From assembly GCF_000210095.1 (NCBI RefSeq), contig NC_021039.1, forward strand, positions 1,046,880 through 1,110,879: 64,000 bases of DNA, in the 5' to 3' direction. Source of the stretch: Ruminococcus champanellensis 18P13 = JCM 17042. Lineage in GTDB: Bacteria; Bacillota; Clostridia; Oscillospirales; Ruminococcaceae. Positions within the stretch are counted from its first letter, which is position 1. Each line of letters opens with the position of its first letter. A program made the position numbers and the translations under genes. A model generated the notes under the pieces. That model was not told where the DNA came from and ran no database searches. It saw only the letters and a list, made by a program, of their open reading frames with translations. Below, piece after piece: positions 48,990-59,396 of this stretch.

Positions 48990-49514
48990 ATGGCAATTCA
49001 GAGAAGAATCGTGCTGGACCGTTATCCAGTCTGCAAGGAATATATCATGACCCGGGGCAAGGCGCTGACCTTCCCGGCAGAGCATTTCGGCAAGGATCTG
49101 AAGGATGACACCGTATACGGGGCAGTCATTGATATGCCCATGGGGCCTCAACTGCTGACCACCATGGTATGCTACATCAACGGTGCAGCAAACCTGTATT
49201 TCAATCTGGGCGGAGATTACTCCGGTGCGGCACAGCGGCATCCCGGCGTGGTGCAGGCTGCCCGTTCCTTTATCCTGAACGCAGGACAGTACCTGGAGGA
49301 TGCGGAAAAGGCAACCCAGTTTGACCTGCCCCGGGGCAGAACCCATTTCGTATATCTGCTGACCAAGGGCGGCATCTACAAGCTGGCATATGAGCCGGCA
49401 GGCGTACCCATGGGGGATAAGCGCCGGGTACTGATGGCAATGTACCAGCGTGTGATGAACGAGCTGCGTAACGCACAGCTGAAGGACCAGGCTGCACAGA
49501 AGGGCAGTAAGTAA
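48990..49514 (+). CDS. Hypothetical protein
   Basis: 174 residues, no signal or membrane segment. It contains KGGIYKLAYEPAGVPMGDKR, YLEDAEKATQFDLPRGRTHF and a basic C-terminus (KDQAAQKGSK). The ATG at 48990 is 8 bases after AAAGGA; an ATG three codons earlier overlaps that site. It sits 19 bases after the aminotransferase and 16 bases before trpS. I do not recognise the family. Confidence 0.7.
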   Translation: MAIQRRIVLDRYPVCKEYIMTRGKALTFPAEHFGKDLKDDTVYGAVIDMPMGPQLLTTMVCYINGAANLYFNLGGDYSGAAQRHPGVVQAARSFILNAGQYLEDAEKATQFDLPRGRTHFVYLLTKGGIYKLAYEPAGVPMGDKRRVLMAMYQRVMNELRNAQLKDQAAQKGSK

Positions 49515-49530
49515 TTAGGGGGCATTTTTC

Positions 49531-50532
49531 GTGGCAGAAGAAAAAAAGCTGATATTCAGCGGCATTCAGCCTACGGGTACCTTTACCCTGGGCAACTATA
49601 TCGGCGCCATCCGCAACTGGGCGCCCTTGCAGGATCAGTATCGCTGCGTATACTGCGTGGTGGATATGCACGCCATTACCGTGCGGCAGGATCCGGTGAA
49701 GCTGCGGCAGCATACTCTGGAGGCATACGCCCTGCTGCTGGCATGCGGCATTGATCTGGAAAAGTCCATTCTGTTTATCCAGAGCCATGTGCGTACCCAT
49801 GCGGAGCTGAACTGGCTGCTTTGCTGCAATACCCAGTTCGGCGAGCTGTCCCGCATGACCCAGTTCAAGGACAAGAGCGCCCGGCATGCGGACGATGTGA
49901 ACGCAGGTCTGTTCACCTACCCGTCCCTGATGGCGGCGGATATTCTGGCGTACAATGCAGATCTGGTGCCGGTGGGCGCAGATCAGAAGCAGCACCTGGA
50001 GCTGGCACGGAACGTGGCACAGCGCTTCAATCAGCGCTACGGGGAGCTGTTCACCCTGCCGGAGCCATACATTCCGGATGTGGGGGCAAGAGTTATGTCT
50101 TTACAGGATCCCACCAAGAAAATGTCCAAGTCTGACGACAATCCCAACGCATGCATTCTGATCCTGGACGATAAGGACGCCATCATCCGCAAGTTCAAGC
50201 GGGCAGTGACGGATTCGGATTCTGAGGTGTGCTACCGGGAGGGCAAGGACGGCATCAACAATCTGATGTCCATTTACGCCAGCGTTACCGGCAAGAGCTA
50301 CGACCAGATCACAGCGGAATTTGCCGGTCACGGCTATGGGGACTTCAAGGTTGCCGTCGGCGAGGCGGTTGCGGATCACCTACAGCCCATCCGGGACAAT
50401 TTTGCCCGGATCATTGCAGACAAGGCATATCTGAAGGAGTGCTACACCGCCAGTGCGGAAAAGGCGCTGCGGTATTCACAGCGGATCGTTTCCAAGGCGT
50501 ACCATAAGGTGGGCTTTGTAGACAAGGGCTGA
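49531..50532 (+). CDS. trpS: Tryptophanyl-tRNA synthetase
   Basis: 333 residues, class I. The HIGH-equivalent TGTFTLGNYIGA and the KMSKS motif KKMSKSDDN are present, with the length of bacterial TrpRS. A GTG start follows AGGGGG by 9 bases. Second copy elsewhere cannot be ruled out. Confidence 0.97.
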   Translation: MAEEKKLIFSGIQPTGTFTLGNYIGAIRNWAPLQDQYRCVYCVVDMHAITVRQDPVKLRQHTLEAYALLLACGIDLEKSILFIQSHVRTHAELNWLLCCNTQFGELSRMTQFKDKSARHADDVNAGLFTYPSLMAADILAYNADLVPVGADQKQHLELARNVAQRFNQRYGELFTLPEPYIPDVGARVMSLQDPTKKMSKSDDNPNACILILDDKDAIIRKFKRAVTDSDSEVCYREGKDGINNLMSIYASVTGKSYDQITAEFAGHGYGDFKVAVGEAVADHLQPIRDNFARIIADKAYLKECYTASAEKALRYSQRIVSKAYHKVGFVDKG

Positions 50533-50618
50533 TTTTTGGCGAATCCTCGGCGTTCTGCCTAGAATGCGGGTCAAATGCAGGGCTTGTCTGCATAATTTGC
50601 TGAATTTTGCAGAAGGGC

Positions 50619-50647
50619 TTGCAATTTTAACTGATTTAGGGTAGTAT
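50619..50647 (+). promoter_or_regulatory. Possible promoter of the mazG-hup-rqcP run
   Basis: TTGCAA (50619-50624), 17-base spacer, TAGTAT (50642-50647). The -10 is imperfect, so this is tentative. Confidence 0.4.
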
Positions 50648-50691
50648 ATACCGTGGGTATCGCGTGATTTGGGATACAAAGGAGCAGATAC

Positions 50692-51489
50692 ATGGTTTCG
50701 TTTACCCGGAAGGATTGTTACCGGATCGAAGATCTGATGGAGATCCTGCGGCTTTTGCGGGGCGAGGGCGGCTGTCCCTGGGACAGGGAGCAGACCCATC
50801 AGTCCATCCGCATGGAGTTCATTGAGGAAACCTATGAAGCGGTGGAAGCCATCGATACAAACGACATTCCCCTGATGCGGGAGGAGCTTGGAGATGTATT
50901 GCTCCAGGTTGCGTTTCACTGCCAGATCGAACGGGAGCAGGGCAGCTTTACCTTTGACGATGTATGCGATGAGGTATGCAAAAAGCTCATCGAGCGGCAC
51001 CCCCATGTGTTCGGGGAGTTGAATCTGTCGGATACGGAGGCTGTGCTCAAGAACTGGGACAAGATCAAGCAGGAAAAGAAGCAGCAGTCCAATACGGACA
51101 CGCTGACCGCCGTATCCAAGGCGCTGCCGGCGCTGATGCGTGCCCAGAAGGTGGGCAAGCGAGCGATGCGGGCAGGCATGGATTTTGACAATGTGCAGGA
51201 TGCATTTACCTGTATCAGCCAGGAAACGGCGGAGCTGCAGGAAGCCATGCAAAGCGGCACCCAGGAACAGGTTGAGGAAGAACTGGGAGATCTGCTGTTC
51301 TCCTGCGTCAATACAGCACGGCATCTGCATGTGGATGCAGAGGAGGCTCTGACCCGGGCAACGGAAAAGTTTATCCGGCGTTTTCAGAAAACGGAGGAGC
51401 TGCTGAAGCAGGAAGGGATCGAAATGAATTCCCTGGGCATAGATGCGCTGGACGTTTATTGGCGTCGGGCGAAAGAAGCGATACGTTAG
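50692..51489 (+). CDS. mazG: Nucleoside triphosphate pyrophosphohydrolase MazG
   Basis: 265 residues with two MazG domains: GEGGCPWDREQTHQSI and EELGDVLLQVAFH in the first, EEELGDLLFSCVNTAR in the second, each with the ExxE metal-binding pattern. It hydrolyses NTPs to NMP and PPi, limiting damaged or excess nucleotides. The common YabN methyltransferase fusion is absent. AAAGGAG precedes the ATG. Confidence 0.95.
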   Translation: MVSFTRKDCYRIEDLMEILRLLRGEGGCPWDREQTHQSIRMEFIEETYEAVEAIDTNDIPLMREELGDVLLQVAFHCQIEREQGSFTFDDVCDEVCKKLIERHPHVFGELNLSDTEAVLKNWDKIKQEKKQQSNTDTLTAVSKALPALMRAQKVGKRAMRAGMDFDNVQDAFTCISQETAELQEAMQSGTQEQVEEELGDLLFSCVNTARHLHVDAEEALTRATEKFIRRFQKTEELLKQEGIEMNSLGIDALDVYWRRAKEAIR

Positions 51490-51524
51490 CAATTTCATAA
51501 TTACATGATTTGGAGGATATGAAC

Positions 51525-51800
51525 ATGACAAAGGCAGATTTGGTAAAGGCAGTTTCCGAAAAGGCAAATTGTCCGAAGAAGGACGCAGAAATGGCGATCA
51601 ACACCGTGATCGACTGCATCACTGACGCAGTTGCACAGGGCGAAAAGGTTCAGATCGTTGGCTTCGGCACCTTCGAGGTTCGCGAGAGAGGCGAAAAGAA
51701 GTGCAAGAACCCCCGCACCGGCGAGGAAATGATCACACCGGCAAAGAAGGCTCCCGTATTCAAAGCTGGCAAGGCTCTGAAGGACGCAGTCAACAAGTAA
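51525..51800 (+). CDS. hup: DNA-binding protein HU
   Basis: 91 residues, typical HU/IHF family: N-terminal helices (MTKADLVKAVSEKANCPKKD), the beta-arm with NPRTGEEM, and a C-terminal helix. It bends and compacts DNA as a homodimer. GGAGG lies 8 bases before the ATG at 51525. Gene order mazG-hup-rqcP is conserved in many Gram-positive genomes. Confidence 0.96.
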   Translation: MTKADLVKAVSEKANCPKKDAEMAINTVIDCITDAVAQGEKVQIVGFGTFEVRERGEKKCKNPRTGEEMITPAKKAPVFKAGKALKDAVNK

Positions 51801-51864
51801 GCCACAGTGCATGTGGGCAGGGGCGCAGCTGCGTCGCTGCCCTTTTTTCGTTAGGAGAGTCAGT

Positions 51865-52110
51865 ATGAGATTGGATAAATATCTGAAGGTCACCCGGCTC
51901 ATCAAGCGCCGTACCGTTGCCAATGAGGCGTGCGATGCAGGCAGAATCCTGGTAAACGGCAAGGTTGCCCGGGCATCCTACGATGTGAAGGTAGGGGACG
52001 AGATCGAGCTTGCCATGGGGCAGCGCCCTCTGAAGGTACGGGTAGTGCAGGTTTCCGAATATGCCACCAAGGAAACCGCTGCGGATCAGTACCAGATCAT
52101 CGAAGGATAG
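51865..52110 (+). CDS. rqcP: Ribosome-associated quality control S4-domain protein RqcP
   Basis: 81 residues, a single S4 RNA-binding domain (MRLDKYLKVTRLIKRRTVAN, then GRILVNGKVARASYDVK). RqcP works with RqcH in bacterial ribosome rescue by alanine tailing of stalled nascent chains. AGGAG precedes the ATG. It ends at a strong bidirectional terminator. Confidence 0.93.
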   Translation: MRLDKYLKVTRLIKRRTVANEACDAGRILVNGKVARASYDVKVGDEIELAMGQRPLKVRVVQVSEYATKETAADQYQIIEG

Positions 52111-52126
52111 TGAATGGACAAAAACA

Positions 52127-52158
52127 GCCGCCGCTGCATCATGCAGCGGCGGCTTTGC
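52127..52158. terminator. Bidirectional terminator between rqcP and the glucosidase gene
   Basis: GCCGCCGCTGCA (52127-52138) and TGCAGCGGCGGC (52142-52153) form a perfect 12-bp stem over a 3-base loop. On the minus strand it is followed by TGTTTTT. Confidence 0.92.
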
Positions 52159-52170
52159 ATTGTCTTACAA

Positions 52171-53505
52171 TCAGAGATTTTCGCCATTTTCCGCAATGAC
52201 GGATGCGTACCAGTAGGCGGAATCCTTCAGAGTACGCTTCTGGGTACCGTAATCCACATGGATGAGGCCGAATCGCTGGTCATAGCCCCGCGCCCACTCA
52301 AAGTTGTCCATAATGGACCAGTGCATATAGCCGATCAGGGGCAGCCCTTCCTCCACTGCACGCTTGCAGCTACGCAGATACCGGGTCAGATAGTCGATCC
52401 GATCCGGGTCATGCACCTTGCCGTCCAATGCCACCCAGTCGTGACCAGCCATGCCGTTTTCGGTAATCATCAGCGGCAGCTGGTAGCGCTCATGCAGGAA
52501 CCGGATGGACCAGTACATCACATCCGGCGTCAGAGGCCATGCCAGATTGCTTTTCGGGCAGCCGGTGAGGGTGGTGCCCAGTTCGCCCCCCTGCATGCTC
52601 CAGTAGATGTTTGCACCGTAGAAATCCAGTTTCTGGGAGATCAGAGCCATTTCCTCCGGATTCTCCTTTGGCATCAGATCCCCGAACAATTCATATGCCC
52701 TGGGGCTGTAGTGCCCCAGCACAATGGGGTCTCCCCACCAGGCATTGCTGGAGGTGTAGTTGTTCCTGTTGAAATCAAAGGATGCCGCCCGTGCCCGTTC
52801 TATATCCTCCGGCGCATTGCTTGCAGGAACCACGCAGGGACCGGTGGGTGCAAAGCCTACGATGGGCGTGCGCTTTGCATGTGCCCGGATGGTGCGGACA
52901 GCCTTGCCGTGTGCCAGCAGCACATTGTGGGTCATCCGGATCAGATCCCCGTCCGGATGCTTCATAAAGGGCGCAAAATTTCCGTTCTTGTAGCCGTCTG
53001 TGATGAATACCTGGGGCTCGTTGATGGTCATCCAGTACCGTACCCGGTCGGAGAAGCTGTCTACCAGCACCCTGGTGTATGCTTCAAACCAGTCAGAGGA
53101 TGCAGGATTGAGCCAGCCGCCCCGGCAGTGGAGGGCATAGGGGTAGTCCCAGTGGAAGATGGTCACCAATGGCTCGATGCCTGCTGCCAGCAGCTCATCG
53201 ATCAGTGCGTTGTAGAAGGCGATACCGGCGGGATTTACCTCTCCGGTGCCGTTGGGGATCACCCGTGTCCAGCTGATGGACAGTCGGTATGCCTTCAGAC
53301 CGATCTGCTTCATCAGCGCCACATCCTCCTTGAACCGGTGATAGTGGTCGCATGCCACATCCCCGTTCTCGTTGAACGCCACATGCCCCGGCTCCCGGGT
53401 GTATACGTCCCAGATATTCAACCCCTTGCCGTCCTCCTGGTATGCACCTTCTACCTGATAAGAGGCAGCTGCAGCGCCCCATAAAAAGTCCTTCTGAAAA
53501 CTCAT
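52171..53505 (-). CDS. Glycoside hydrolase family 1 beta-glucosidase
   Basis: 444 residues, a full GH1 barrel without a signal peptide, so cytosolic. The acid/base Glu lies in TINEPQ (about residue 165) and the nucleophile Glu in ITENGM. HYHRFKEDVALM and FHWDYP are typical. It would cleave cellobiose or other beta-glucosides after uptake, fitting a cellulolytic organism. It lacks phospho-glucosidase context genes. AAAGGAG lies 7 bases before the ATG at 53505. Promoter with an inverted repeat at the -35. Confidence 0.95.
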   Translation of the reverse strand: MSFQKDFLWGAAAASYQVEGAYQEDGKGLNIWDVYTREPGHVAFNENGDVACDHYHRFKEDVALMKQIGLKAYRLSISWTRVIPNGTGEVNPAGIAFYNALIDELLAAGIEPLVTIFHWDYPYALHCRGGWLNPASSDWFEAYTRVLVDSFSDRVRYWMTINEPQVFITDGYKNGNFAPFMKHPDGDLIRMTHNVLLAHGKAVRTIRAHAKRTPIVGFAPTGPCVVPASNAPEDIERARAASFDFNRNNYTSSNAWWGDPIVLGHYSPRAYELFGDLMPKENPEEMALISQKLDFYGANIYWSMQGGELGTTLTGCPKSNLAWPLTPDVMYWSIRFLHERYQLPLMITENGMAGHDWVALDGKVHDPDRIDYLTRYLRSCKRAVEEGLPLIGYMHWSIMDNFEWARGYDQRFGLIHVDYGTQKRTLKDSAYWYASVIAENGENL

Positions 53506-53535
53506 ATGTTTGCTCCTTTCGCAAATGATGGGTGC

Positions 53536-53565
53536 ATTATAACACGCCCATTGCACGAATGCAAT
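53536..53565 (-). promoter_or_regulatory. Glucosidase promoter with inverted repeat
   Basis: Minus strand TTGCAT (53564-53559), 17-base spacer, TATAAT (53541-53536). The inverted repeat ATTGCA-CGAA-TGCAAT (53550-53565) covers the -35 and part of the spacer, a possible operator for a sugar-responsive repressor. Confidence 0.8.
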
Positions 53566-53597
53566 GAACAAATTGTGAATTCGTCGGCTTGGAAATA

Positions 53598-56420
53598 TTA
53601 TTTCAGATATGGTTTCAGATACCGTCCGGTATAAGATTCCGGATGGACGGCAATTTCCTCCGGCGTGCCTGCTGCCACCAGGGTTCCGCCCCCGTCGCCC
53701 CCTTCGGGGCCCAGATCAATGATATGATCCGCCACCTTGATTACGTCCAGGTTGTGCTCAATGACCAGCACCGTGTTGCCTGTGTCCACCAGCTTGCTGA
53801 GTACCTCAATGAGCTTGTGTACGTCCGCCGTATGCAGACCGGTGGTGGGCTCGTCCAGGATATAGATGGTCTTGCCGGTGGGGCGCTTGGACAGCTCCGT
53901 GGACAGCTTTACCCGTTGGGCTTCTCCGCCGGACAGGGTGGTGGCAGGCTGTCCGATCTTCACATACCCAAGCCCCACCTCCTGGAGGGTTTTCAGCTTC
54001 CGGGCGATCTTGGGAATGGCTTCAAAGAATTCTACTCCTTCGTCCACCGTCATTTCCAGCACATCGTAAATGGATTTGCCCTTGTAGTGTACCTCCAAGG
54101 TCTCCCGGTTGTACCGCCGTCCCTTGCATACCTCGCAGGGCACATATACATCCGGCAGAAAATGCATCTCGATTTTCAGAATGCCGTCTCCCTCGCATGC
54201 TTCGCATCGTCCCCCCTTGATGTTGAAGGAGAATCTGCCTGCATCATAGCCACGAGTCTTGGCGTCCTCCGTTCTGGCGAACAGCTCCCGGATGTCCGTG
54301 AATACCCCGGTGTAGGTGGCAGGATTGGAACGGGGAGTTCTGCCGATGGGGGACTGGTCAATGTTGATGACCTTGTCCAGATGCTCCAGTCCGGTGCATG
54401 TCCGGAAAGCGCCCGGCTTCAGCTTTGCCCGGTTCAGCTTGGCTGCCAGATGCCGGTAGATGATGGAATTGACCAGAGAGGATTTCCCGGAGCCGGATAC
54501 GCCGGTGACGCATACAAACTTGCCCAGGGGGATCTCCACGTCAATGTCTCGCAGGTTATGCTCTGCCGCCCCGTAAAAACACAGGGATTTCCCGTTGCCC
54601 GGCCGTCGGCTTTCCGGCAGGGGGATCCGCTTTGCGCCGCTGAGGTACTGCCCGGTGACGGAGTTCTTGCATGCCACAATGTCCTGGTAGGTACCGGCAC
54701 AGACGATCTGTCCACCGTTGACCCCGGCACCGGGACCGATGTCCACAATGTAATCCGCCGCCCGCATGGTGTCCTCGTCATGCTCCACCACGATCACCGT
54801 ATTTCCCAGATCCCGCAGCCGTTTCAGGGTGGCAATCAGCTTGTCATTGTCCCGCTGGTGCAGACCGATGCTGGGCTCGTCCAGAATATACAGCACCCCC
54901 ATCAGGGAGGAGCCGATCTGGGTGGCAAGCCGGATCCGCTGGCTTTCGCCGCCGGACAATGTGCCTGCTGCCCGGGACAGGGTCAGATAGGACAGTCCCA
55001 CGCTGCTGAGGAATCCCAGCCGGGAATTGATCTCTTTGATGACCAGCCGGGCGATCATCTGCTCCCGATCCGTAAGCTGCAAGTGCTTGAAAAAGTCAAT
55101 GGCCTGGGTCACGGAGTAATCGCATAGCTGGCTGATGTTGATGCCCCCGACGGTGACTGCAAGGGATTCCGGCTTGAGCCGTCTGCCGTGGCAATCCGGA
55201 CAGCTGACCTCGGACATGAGTTCCTCCGTGCTTTCCCGGGACGCCTCGCTGCCGGATTCCCGGTACCGGCGTTCCAGGTTGTGGATGACCCCTTCAAAGG
55301 GTGCGTCATAGCTGCCGCTGCCGTAGGCGGTGGTGCGCTCCAGATGCAGCACATGCCTGCCGGTGCCATACAGGAACAGGTTTAGCTGCTTGTCCGTCAG
55401 CTCCTTTACCGGTACGTCCAGGGAGATGCCGTATTCCTTGGAAATGGCACTGTAGTACATCATACTGATGGAGCCGCTGTCCAGGGAGTTCCAGCCCATG
55501 GCCTTGATCGCCCCCTGCCGGATGCTCAGATCCCGGTTGGGCACGACCAGCGCCGGATCGATCCGGCGATATGCACCCAGACCGCCGCAGGTGTCGCAGG
55601 CACCGAAGGGATTGTTGAAGGAGAACATCCGGGGGGTCAGCTCCCCGATGCTGATATCATGCTCCGGGCAGGCGTAATTGAGGGAATACAGCTTTTCCTC
55701 GCCGCCGATCACGTCAATGAGGATCAACCCCTCCGTCAGGGATACCACGGTTTCCAGACTGTCCGTCAGCCGGGAACGGATCCCCTCCTTCACCACCAGA
55801 CGATCCACCACGATCTCGATGTTGTGTTTTTTATTCTTGTCCATGGGAATTTTTTCGCTCAGCTCATACATGCTGCCGTCCACCCGGACCCGTACATAGC
55901 CGGAGCGCCGTGCTCCCTCCAGTTCCTTGGCGTACTCGCCCTTTCTACCCCGGACGATGGGTGCCAGCAGCTGGAACCGGGTACCCTCCGGCAGCTTCAG
56001 CACCTGATCCACGATCTGATCCACCGTCTGCTGCTGGATTTCTCTGCCGCAGACGGGACAGTGCGGGATACCAATCCGGGCATACAGCAAACGCAGATAA
56101 TCGTAAATCTCCGTAACGGTGCCCACCGTGGAGCGGGGGTTCTTGGAGGTGGTTTTCTGGTCGATGGAAATGGCAGGGGACAGACCATCGATGCTGTCCA
56201 CGTCCGGTTTTTCCATCTGCCCTAAAAACTGTCGGGCGTAGGAGGACAGGCTCTCCATATACCGGCGCTGTCCGTCCGCATAGATCGTATCAAACGCCAG
56301 GGAGGACTTGCCGGAGCCGGACAGCCCTGTCATGACGATCAGCTGATCCCGGGGGATCTCCAGATCCACATTTTTCAGGTTGTGCTCTCTGGCACCACGG
56401 ATGATGATTTTATCCTGCAT
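53598..56420 (-). CDS. uvrA: Excinuclease ABC subunit A
   Basis: 940 residues, normal length. Two ABC modules: Walker [14 protein letters not shown] near residue 30 and [11 protein letters not shown] near 635, signatures LSGGESQR and LSGGEAQR, and two zinc modules (CPVC..., CEAC/CEVC). UvrA recognises bulky DNA lesions with UvrB and starts nucleotide excision repair. It ends the radC-uvrB-uvrA minus-strand unit. Confidence 0.98.
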   Translation of the reverse strand: MQDKIIIRGAREHNLKNVDLEIPRDQLIVMTGLSGSGKSSLAFDTIYADGQRRYMESLSSYARQFLGQMEKPDVDSIDGLSPAISIDQKTTSKNPRSTVGTVTEIYDYLRLLYARIGIPHCPVCGREIQQQTVDQIVDQVLKLPEGTRFQLLAPIVRGRKGEYAKELEGARRSGYVRVRVDGSMYELSEKIPMDKNKKHNIEIVVDRLVVKEGIRSRLTDSLETVVSLTEGLILIDVIGGEEKLYSLNYACPEHDISIGELTPRMFSFNNPFGACDTCGGLGAYRRIDPALVVPNRDLSIRQGAIKAMGWNSLDSGSISMMYYSAISKEYGISLDVPVKELTDKQLNLFLYGTGRHVLHLERTTAYGSGSYDAPFEGVIHNLERRYRESGSEASRESTEELMSEVSCPDCHGRRLKPESLAVTVGGINISQLCDYSVTQAIDFFKHLQLTDREQMIARLVIKEINSRLGFLSSVGLSYLTLSRAAGTLSGGESQRIRLATQIGSSLMGVLYILDEPSIGLHQRDNDKLIATLKRLRDLGNTVIVVEHDEDTMRAADYIVDIGPGAGVNGGQIVCAGTYQDIVACKNSVTGQYLSGAKRIPLPESRRPGNGKSLCFYGAAEHNLRDIDVEIPLGKFVCVTGVSGSGKSSLVNSIIYRHLAAKLNRAKLKPGAFRTCTGLEHLDKVINIDQSPIGRTPRSNPATYTGVFTDIRELFARTEDAKTRGYDAGRFSFNIKGGRCEACEGDGILKIEMHFLPDVYVPCEVCKGRRYNRETLEVHYKGKSIYDVLEMTVDEGVEFFEAIPKIARKLKTLQEVGLGYVKIGQPATTLSGGEAQRVKLSTELSKRPTGKTIYILDEPTTGLHTADVHKLIEVLSKLVDTGNTVLVIEHNLDVIKVADHIIDLGPEGGDGGGTLVAAGTPEEIAVHPESYTGRYLKPYLK

Positions 56421-56441
56421 AATCTATAGTATCCTTTCTGA

Positions 56442-56490
56442 AAGCATCACCGGACAAAATCCGCCTGGCGGCTTTGCGGGGTGCTGCCTT
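56442..56490. repeat. Dispersed hairpin repeat, copy E
   Basis: Contains CGCCTGGCGGCTTTGC (56462-56477), identical to copy D. GCATCACC (56444-56451) and GGTGCTGC (56480-56487) extend the imperfect stem. It occupies most of the uvrB-uvrA gap. Confidence 0.6.
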
Positions 56491-56493
56491 GGT

Positions 56494-58464
56494 TCAGTCC
56501 TCTGCCTGCAATTGGGCAATTTTGTCCCGGAGGTATGCGGCGTGCTCGAATTCCAGCATTTTTGCAGACTGCTTCATCTGATCCGTCAGAGTGGCGATCA
56601 GCTTCTGCCGCTCCTTCTTGGACATCTTGGGGGCATGGGTCTCCTGCTCTACGGTTTCCTTGGAGGAAATCTCCAGAACCTCCCGCACGTCCTTGTGAAT
56701 GGTTTTCGGAATGATGCCGTGGGCTTCGTTGTACGCCATCTGGATGCTCCGGCGCCGCTCTGTTTCCGTAATGGCACGCTCCATGGAGCCGGTGACGCAG
56801 TCGGCGTACATGATGACCTCACCCTGAGCATTCCGGGCGGCTCTGCCGATGGTCTGGATCAGAGAGGTTTCCGACCGGAGGAAGCCCTCCTTGTCCGCAT
56901 CCAGAATGGCAACCAGGGAAACCTCCGGAATGTCCAGACCCTCCCGAAGCAGGTTGATGCCCACCAACACGTCGAATTCTCCCATCCGCAGATCCCGGAT
57001 GATCTCCATACGCTTGATGGTGTCGATGTCGTGGTGCAGATACCGGACCCGGACACCCATGCCCTCCAGGTAATCCGTCAGATCCTCCGCCATCCGCTTG
57101 GTCAGCGTGGTGACCAGTACACGCTCCTGCCGGTCGGTGCGCTTGTGGATCTCCGACAGCAGATCCTCCATTTGCCCCTGGATGGGCTTGACCGTGACCA
57201 GAGGATCCAGCAGACCGGTGGGACGGATCACCTGTTCCACGATCCTGCCGGAGCGTTCCTTTTCCAGGGGGCCAGGCGTAGCGCTGACGTAGATGGCCTG
57301 CCCGATGTGCTCGTTGAACTCGGCAAAGTTCAGTGGCCGGTTGTCATAGGCACTGGGCAGCCGGAAGCCATAGTCGATCAGAGTCTTCTTCCGGGCGTGA
57401 TCCCCCGCCTGCATGGCACGCACCTGGGGCAGGGTCACATGGCTCTCGTCCACGATCAGCAGAAAATCCTTGGGGAAGTGATCCAGCAGGGTATAGGGCA
57501 CGCTGCCCGGGGGACGCCGGGAAAGTACCCGTGAGTAGTTTTCGATGCCGCTGCAAAAGCCGATCTCCCGGAGCATTTCGATATCATACCGGGTGCGCTG
57601 GGCAATGCGCTGGGCTTCAATCAACTGGTGGTTGGCTTCAAAGAATGCCACCCGTTCCTGCATTTCCGCTTCAATGTCCGCAATGGCATCCTCCAGCTTG
57701 TCCCTGCCCACAATGTAGTGGCTTGCCGGGAAGATGGCGGCATGCTGCAGGGTGGCAAGGATCTCCCCGGTGACCATGTTGATCTCGGTGATCCGGTCGA
57801 TCTCATCCCCGAAAAACTCGATTCGCAGGGCATGATCCGCCGTGCCGGAGGTGCAGATCTCCAGCACATCCCCCCGCACCCGGAACTTATTCCGCTCCAG
57901 ACTGATATCGTTCCGCTCATACTGGATCCGCACCAGCTCCGACATGAGCTGCTCCCGGGATTTCTCCATGCCCTGCCGGACGGATACCACCATGGAGCGG
58001 TACTCCTCCGGGCTGCCCAGGGAGTAGATGCAGGATACACTTGCCACGATGATCACATCCCGGCGTTCCGCCAGGGCGGTGGTGGCGGAATGACGCAGCC
58101 GGTCGATCTCGTCGTTGATGGCGCAGTCCTTTTCAATGAAGCTGTCGGTGCTGGGAATGTATGCCTCCGGCTGGTAGTAATCGTAGTAGGATACGAAATA
58201 CTCCACTGCATTGTCCGGGAAAAACTCCTTGAATTCGGAGCAAAGCTGCGCCGCCAGGATCTTATTGTGGGCAAGCACCAGGGTAGGGCGGTTCACCTGC
58301 GCAATGACGTTCGCCATGGTGAAGGTCTTGCCGGAGCCGGTGACTCCCAGCAGCACCTGTCCCTTTTCCCCCTGGTTCAGACCCTCCACCAGTTGTTGAA
58401 TGGCTTCCGGCTGATCCCCGGCAGGCTGATAATCCGATTTGAGATGAAAGCATGCCTGTTCCAT
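56494..58464 (-). CDS. uvrB: Excinuclease ABC subunit B
   Basis: 656 residues. Walker [13 protein letters not shown] is near residue 40, the beta-hairpin with [12 protein letters not shown] follows at about 95, the DExx-type box is VDESH, and a C-terminal UVR domain binds UvrC. A UvrA/UvrB pair is encoded together; uvrC is not in the window. It lies 11 bases after radC. Confidence 0.98.
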   Translation of the reverse strand: MEQACFHLKSDYQPAGDQPEAIQQLVEGLNQGEKGQVLLGVTGSGKTFTMANVIAQVNRPTLVLAHNKILAAQLCSEFKEFFPDNAVEYFVSYYDYYQPEAYIPSTDSFIEKDCAINDEIDRLRHSATTALAERRDVIIVASVSCIYSLGSPEEYRSMVVSVRQGMEKSREQLMSELVRIQYERNDISLERNKFRVRGDVLEICTSGTADHALRIEFFGDEIDRITEINMVTGEILATLQHAAIFPASHYIVGRDKLEDAIADIEAEMQERVAFFEANHQLIEAQRIAQRTRYDIEMLREIGFCSGIENYSRVLSRRPPGSVPYTLLDHFPKDFLLIVDESHVTLPQVRAMQAGDHARKKTLIDYGFRLPSAYDNRPLNFAEFNEHIGQAIYVSATPGPLEKERSGRIVEQVIRPTGLLDPLVTVKPIQGQMEDLLSEIHKRTDRQERVLVTTLTKRMAEDLTDYLEGMGVRVRYLHHDIDTIKRMEIIRDLRMGEFDVLVGINLLREGLDIPEVSLVAILDADKEGFLRSETSLIQTIGRAARNAQGEVIMYADCVTGSMERAITETERRRSIQMAYNEAHGIIPKTIHKDVREVLEISSKETVEQETHAPKMSKKERQKLIATLTDQMKQSAKMLEFEHAAYLRDKIAQLQAED

Positions 58465-58475
58465 AGGTTCTCCTT

Positions 58476-59177
58476 TTAATCCAATAATGAAAATGCCCCG
58501 TATTCCTTTAAGGATACTGCCTGCTCTCCGGCAACGATGATGTGATCCACCAGCCGGATGCCCACGCTCTTGAGCACATTGAAGATCTTCTGTGTGGCGG
58601 CAATGTCCTCCGGAGAAGGCATCGCCGTGCCGTTGGGATGGTTGTGCGCCAGCACCACCAGCTCGCTTTTCTGCTGCAATGCATACTCCACCAGCCGGCG
58701 CATGTGTACCGGCACACTGCTGGGGGCGCCTTCGGACACCACCCCACAGGACATGAGCCGGAGCCGGTCATCCAGACACGCCAGCCGCAGCTGCTCCTCC
58801 GGTTCTCCCAGGTAAATATCCTTGAAGTAGGCACAGGTGGCGTCAAAGGTGTTCAGGGTCAGATCCTTCCGGGCGCTGAGCCGGTACTGCCGGGACAACT
58901 GGGCGATGAGAGTCAGCAGCATGGCACTGCTTTCCCCCATACCCTTTACATCCCGCAGGGCGTGATAGTCTGCATTCAGCACATCTGCCAGAGAGCCGAA
59001 CCGCTGCAAAAGCCGATGCGCAACCTCGTTGGTATTTACCCGGGGCAGGGCGTAGAACAGGGTCAGCTCCAGCATTTCATGCTCCTGGAAGCCCTCCAGT
59101 CCCTGCTGCAAAAATTTAGCCCGCATCCGATCCCGGTGTCCGCTGTGCAGGCTCTGTTCCGCCGGTTCCTTGCCCAT
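58476..59177 (-). CDS. radC: RadC-family JAB/MPN protein
   Basis: 233 residues. An N-terminal helix-hairpin-helix-like part (about 20-85, [12 protein letters not shown]) is followed by a JAMM domain with the metal motif [14 protein letters not shown] (His-x-His...Asp). The old link to DNA repair is disputed; the family is a putative metalloprotease/nuclease. GGGGGAAC precedes the ATG. It leads the uvrB-uvrA unit. Confidence 0.93.
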   Translation of the reverse strand: MGKEPAEQSLHSGHRDRMRAKFLQQGLEGFQEHEMLELTLFYALPRVNTNEVAHRLLQRFGSLADVLNADYHALRDVKGMGESSAMLLTLIAQLSRQYRLSARKDLTLNTFDATCAYFKDIYLGEPEEQLRLACLDDRLRLMSCGVVSEGAPSSVPVHMRRLVEYALQQKSELVVLAHNHPNGTAMPSPEDIAATQKIFNVLKSVGIRLVDHIIVAGEQAVSLKEYGAFSLLD

Positions 59178-59209
59178 ATCCGTTCCCCCTTCTGTATCCG
59201 TATGCTTCT

Positions 59210-59238
59210 ATTATACCGCATTTCGCTTTCATGTGAAA
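59210..59238 (-). promoter_or_regulatory. Promoter of radC-uvrB-uvrA
   Basis: Minus strand TTTCAC (59238-59233), 17-base spacer, TATAAT (59215-59210). No LexA-type GAAC-N4-GTTC box is seen nearby. Confidence 0.65.
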
Positions 59239-59298
59239 GATGTTTTTATAAAAAAGTGTACAGAGGATTTGCCACAGGAAAAAATGCATGCAAATTGA

Positions 59299-59327
59299 TT
59301 GACAATAAATAAGATAAGTGGTATACT
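59299..59327 (+). promoter_or_regulatory. Promoter of the kinase-phosphatase unit
   Basis: TTGACA (59299-59304), 17-base spacer, TATACT (59322-59327), with extended TGG. Strong; leader of about 60 bases with a CGCC/GGCG hairpin. Confidence 0.9.
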
Positions 59328-59396
59328 TTAATCTGATAGTGTGTCGCCTGGGGAACCATTGGCGGTGCGGCAGAATAAGCAAGGATGGAAGAATGC

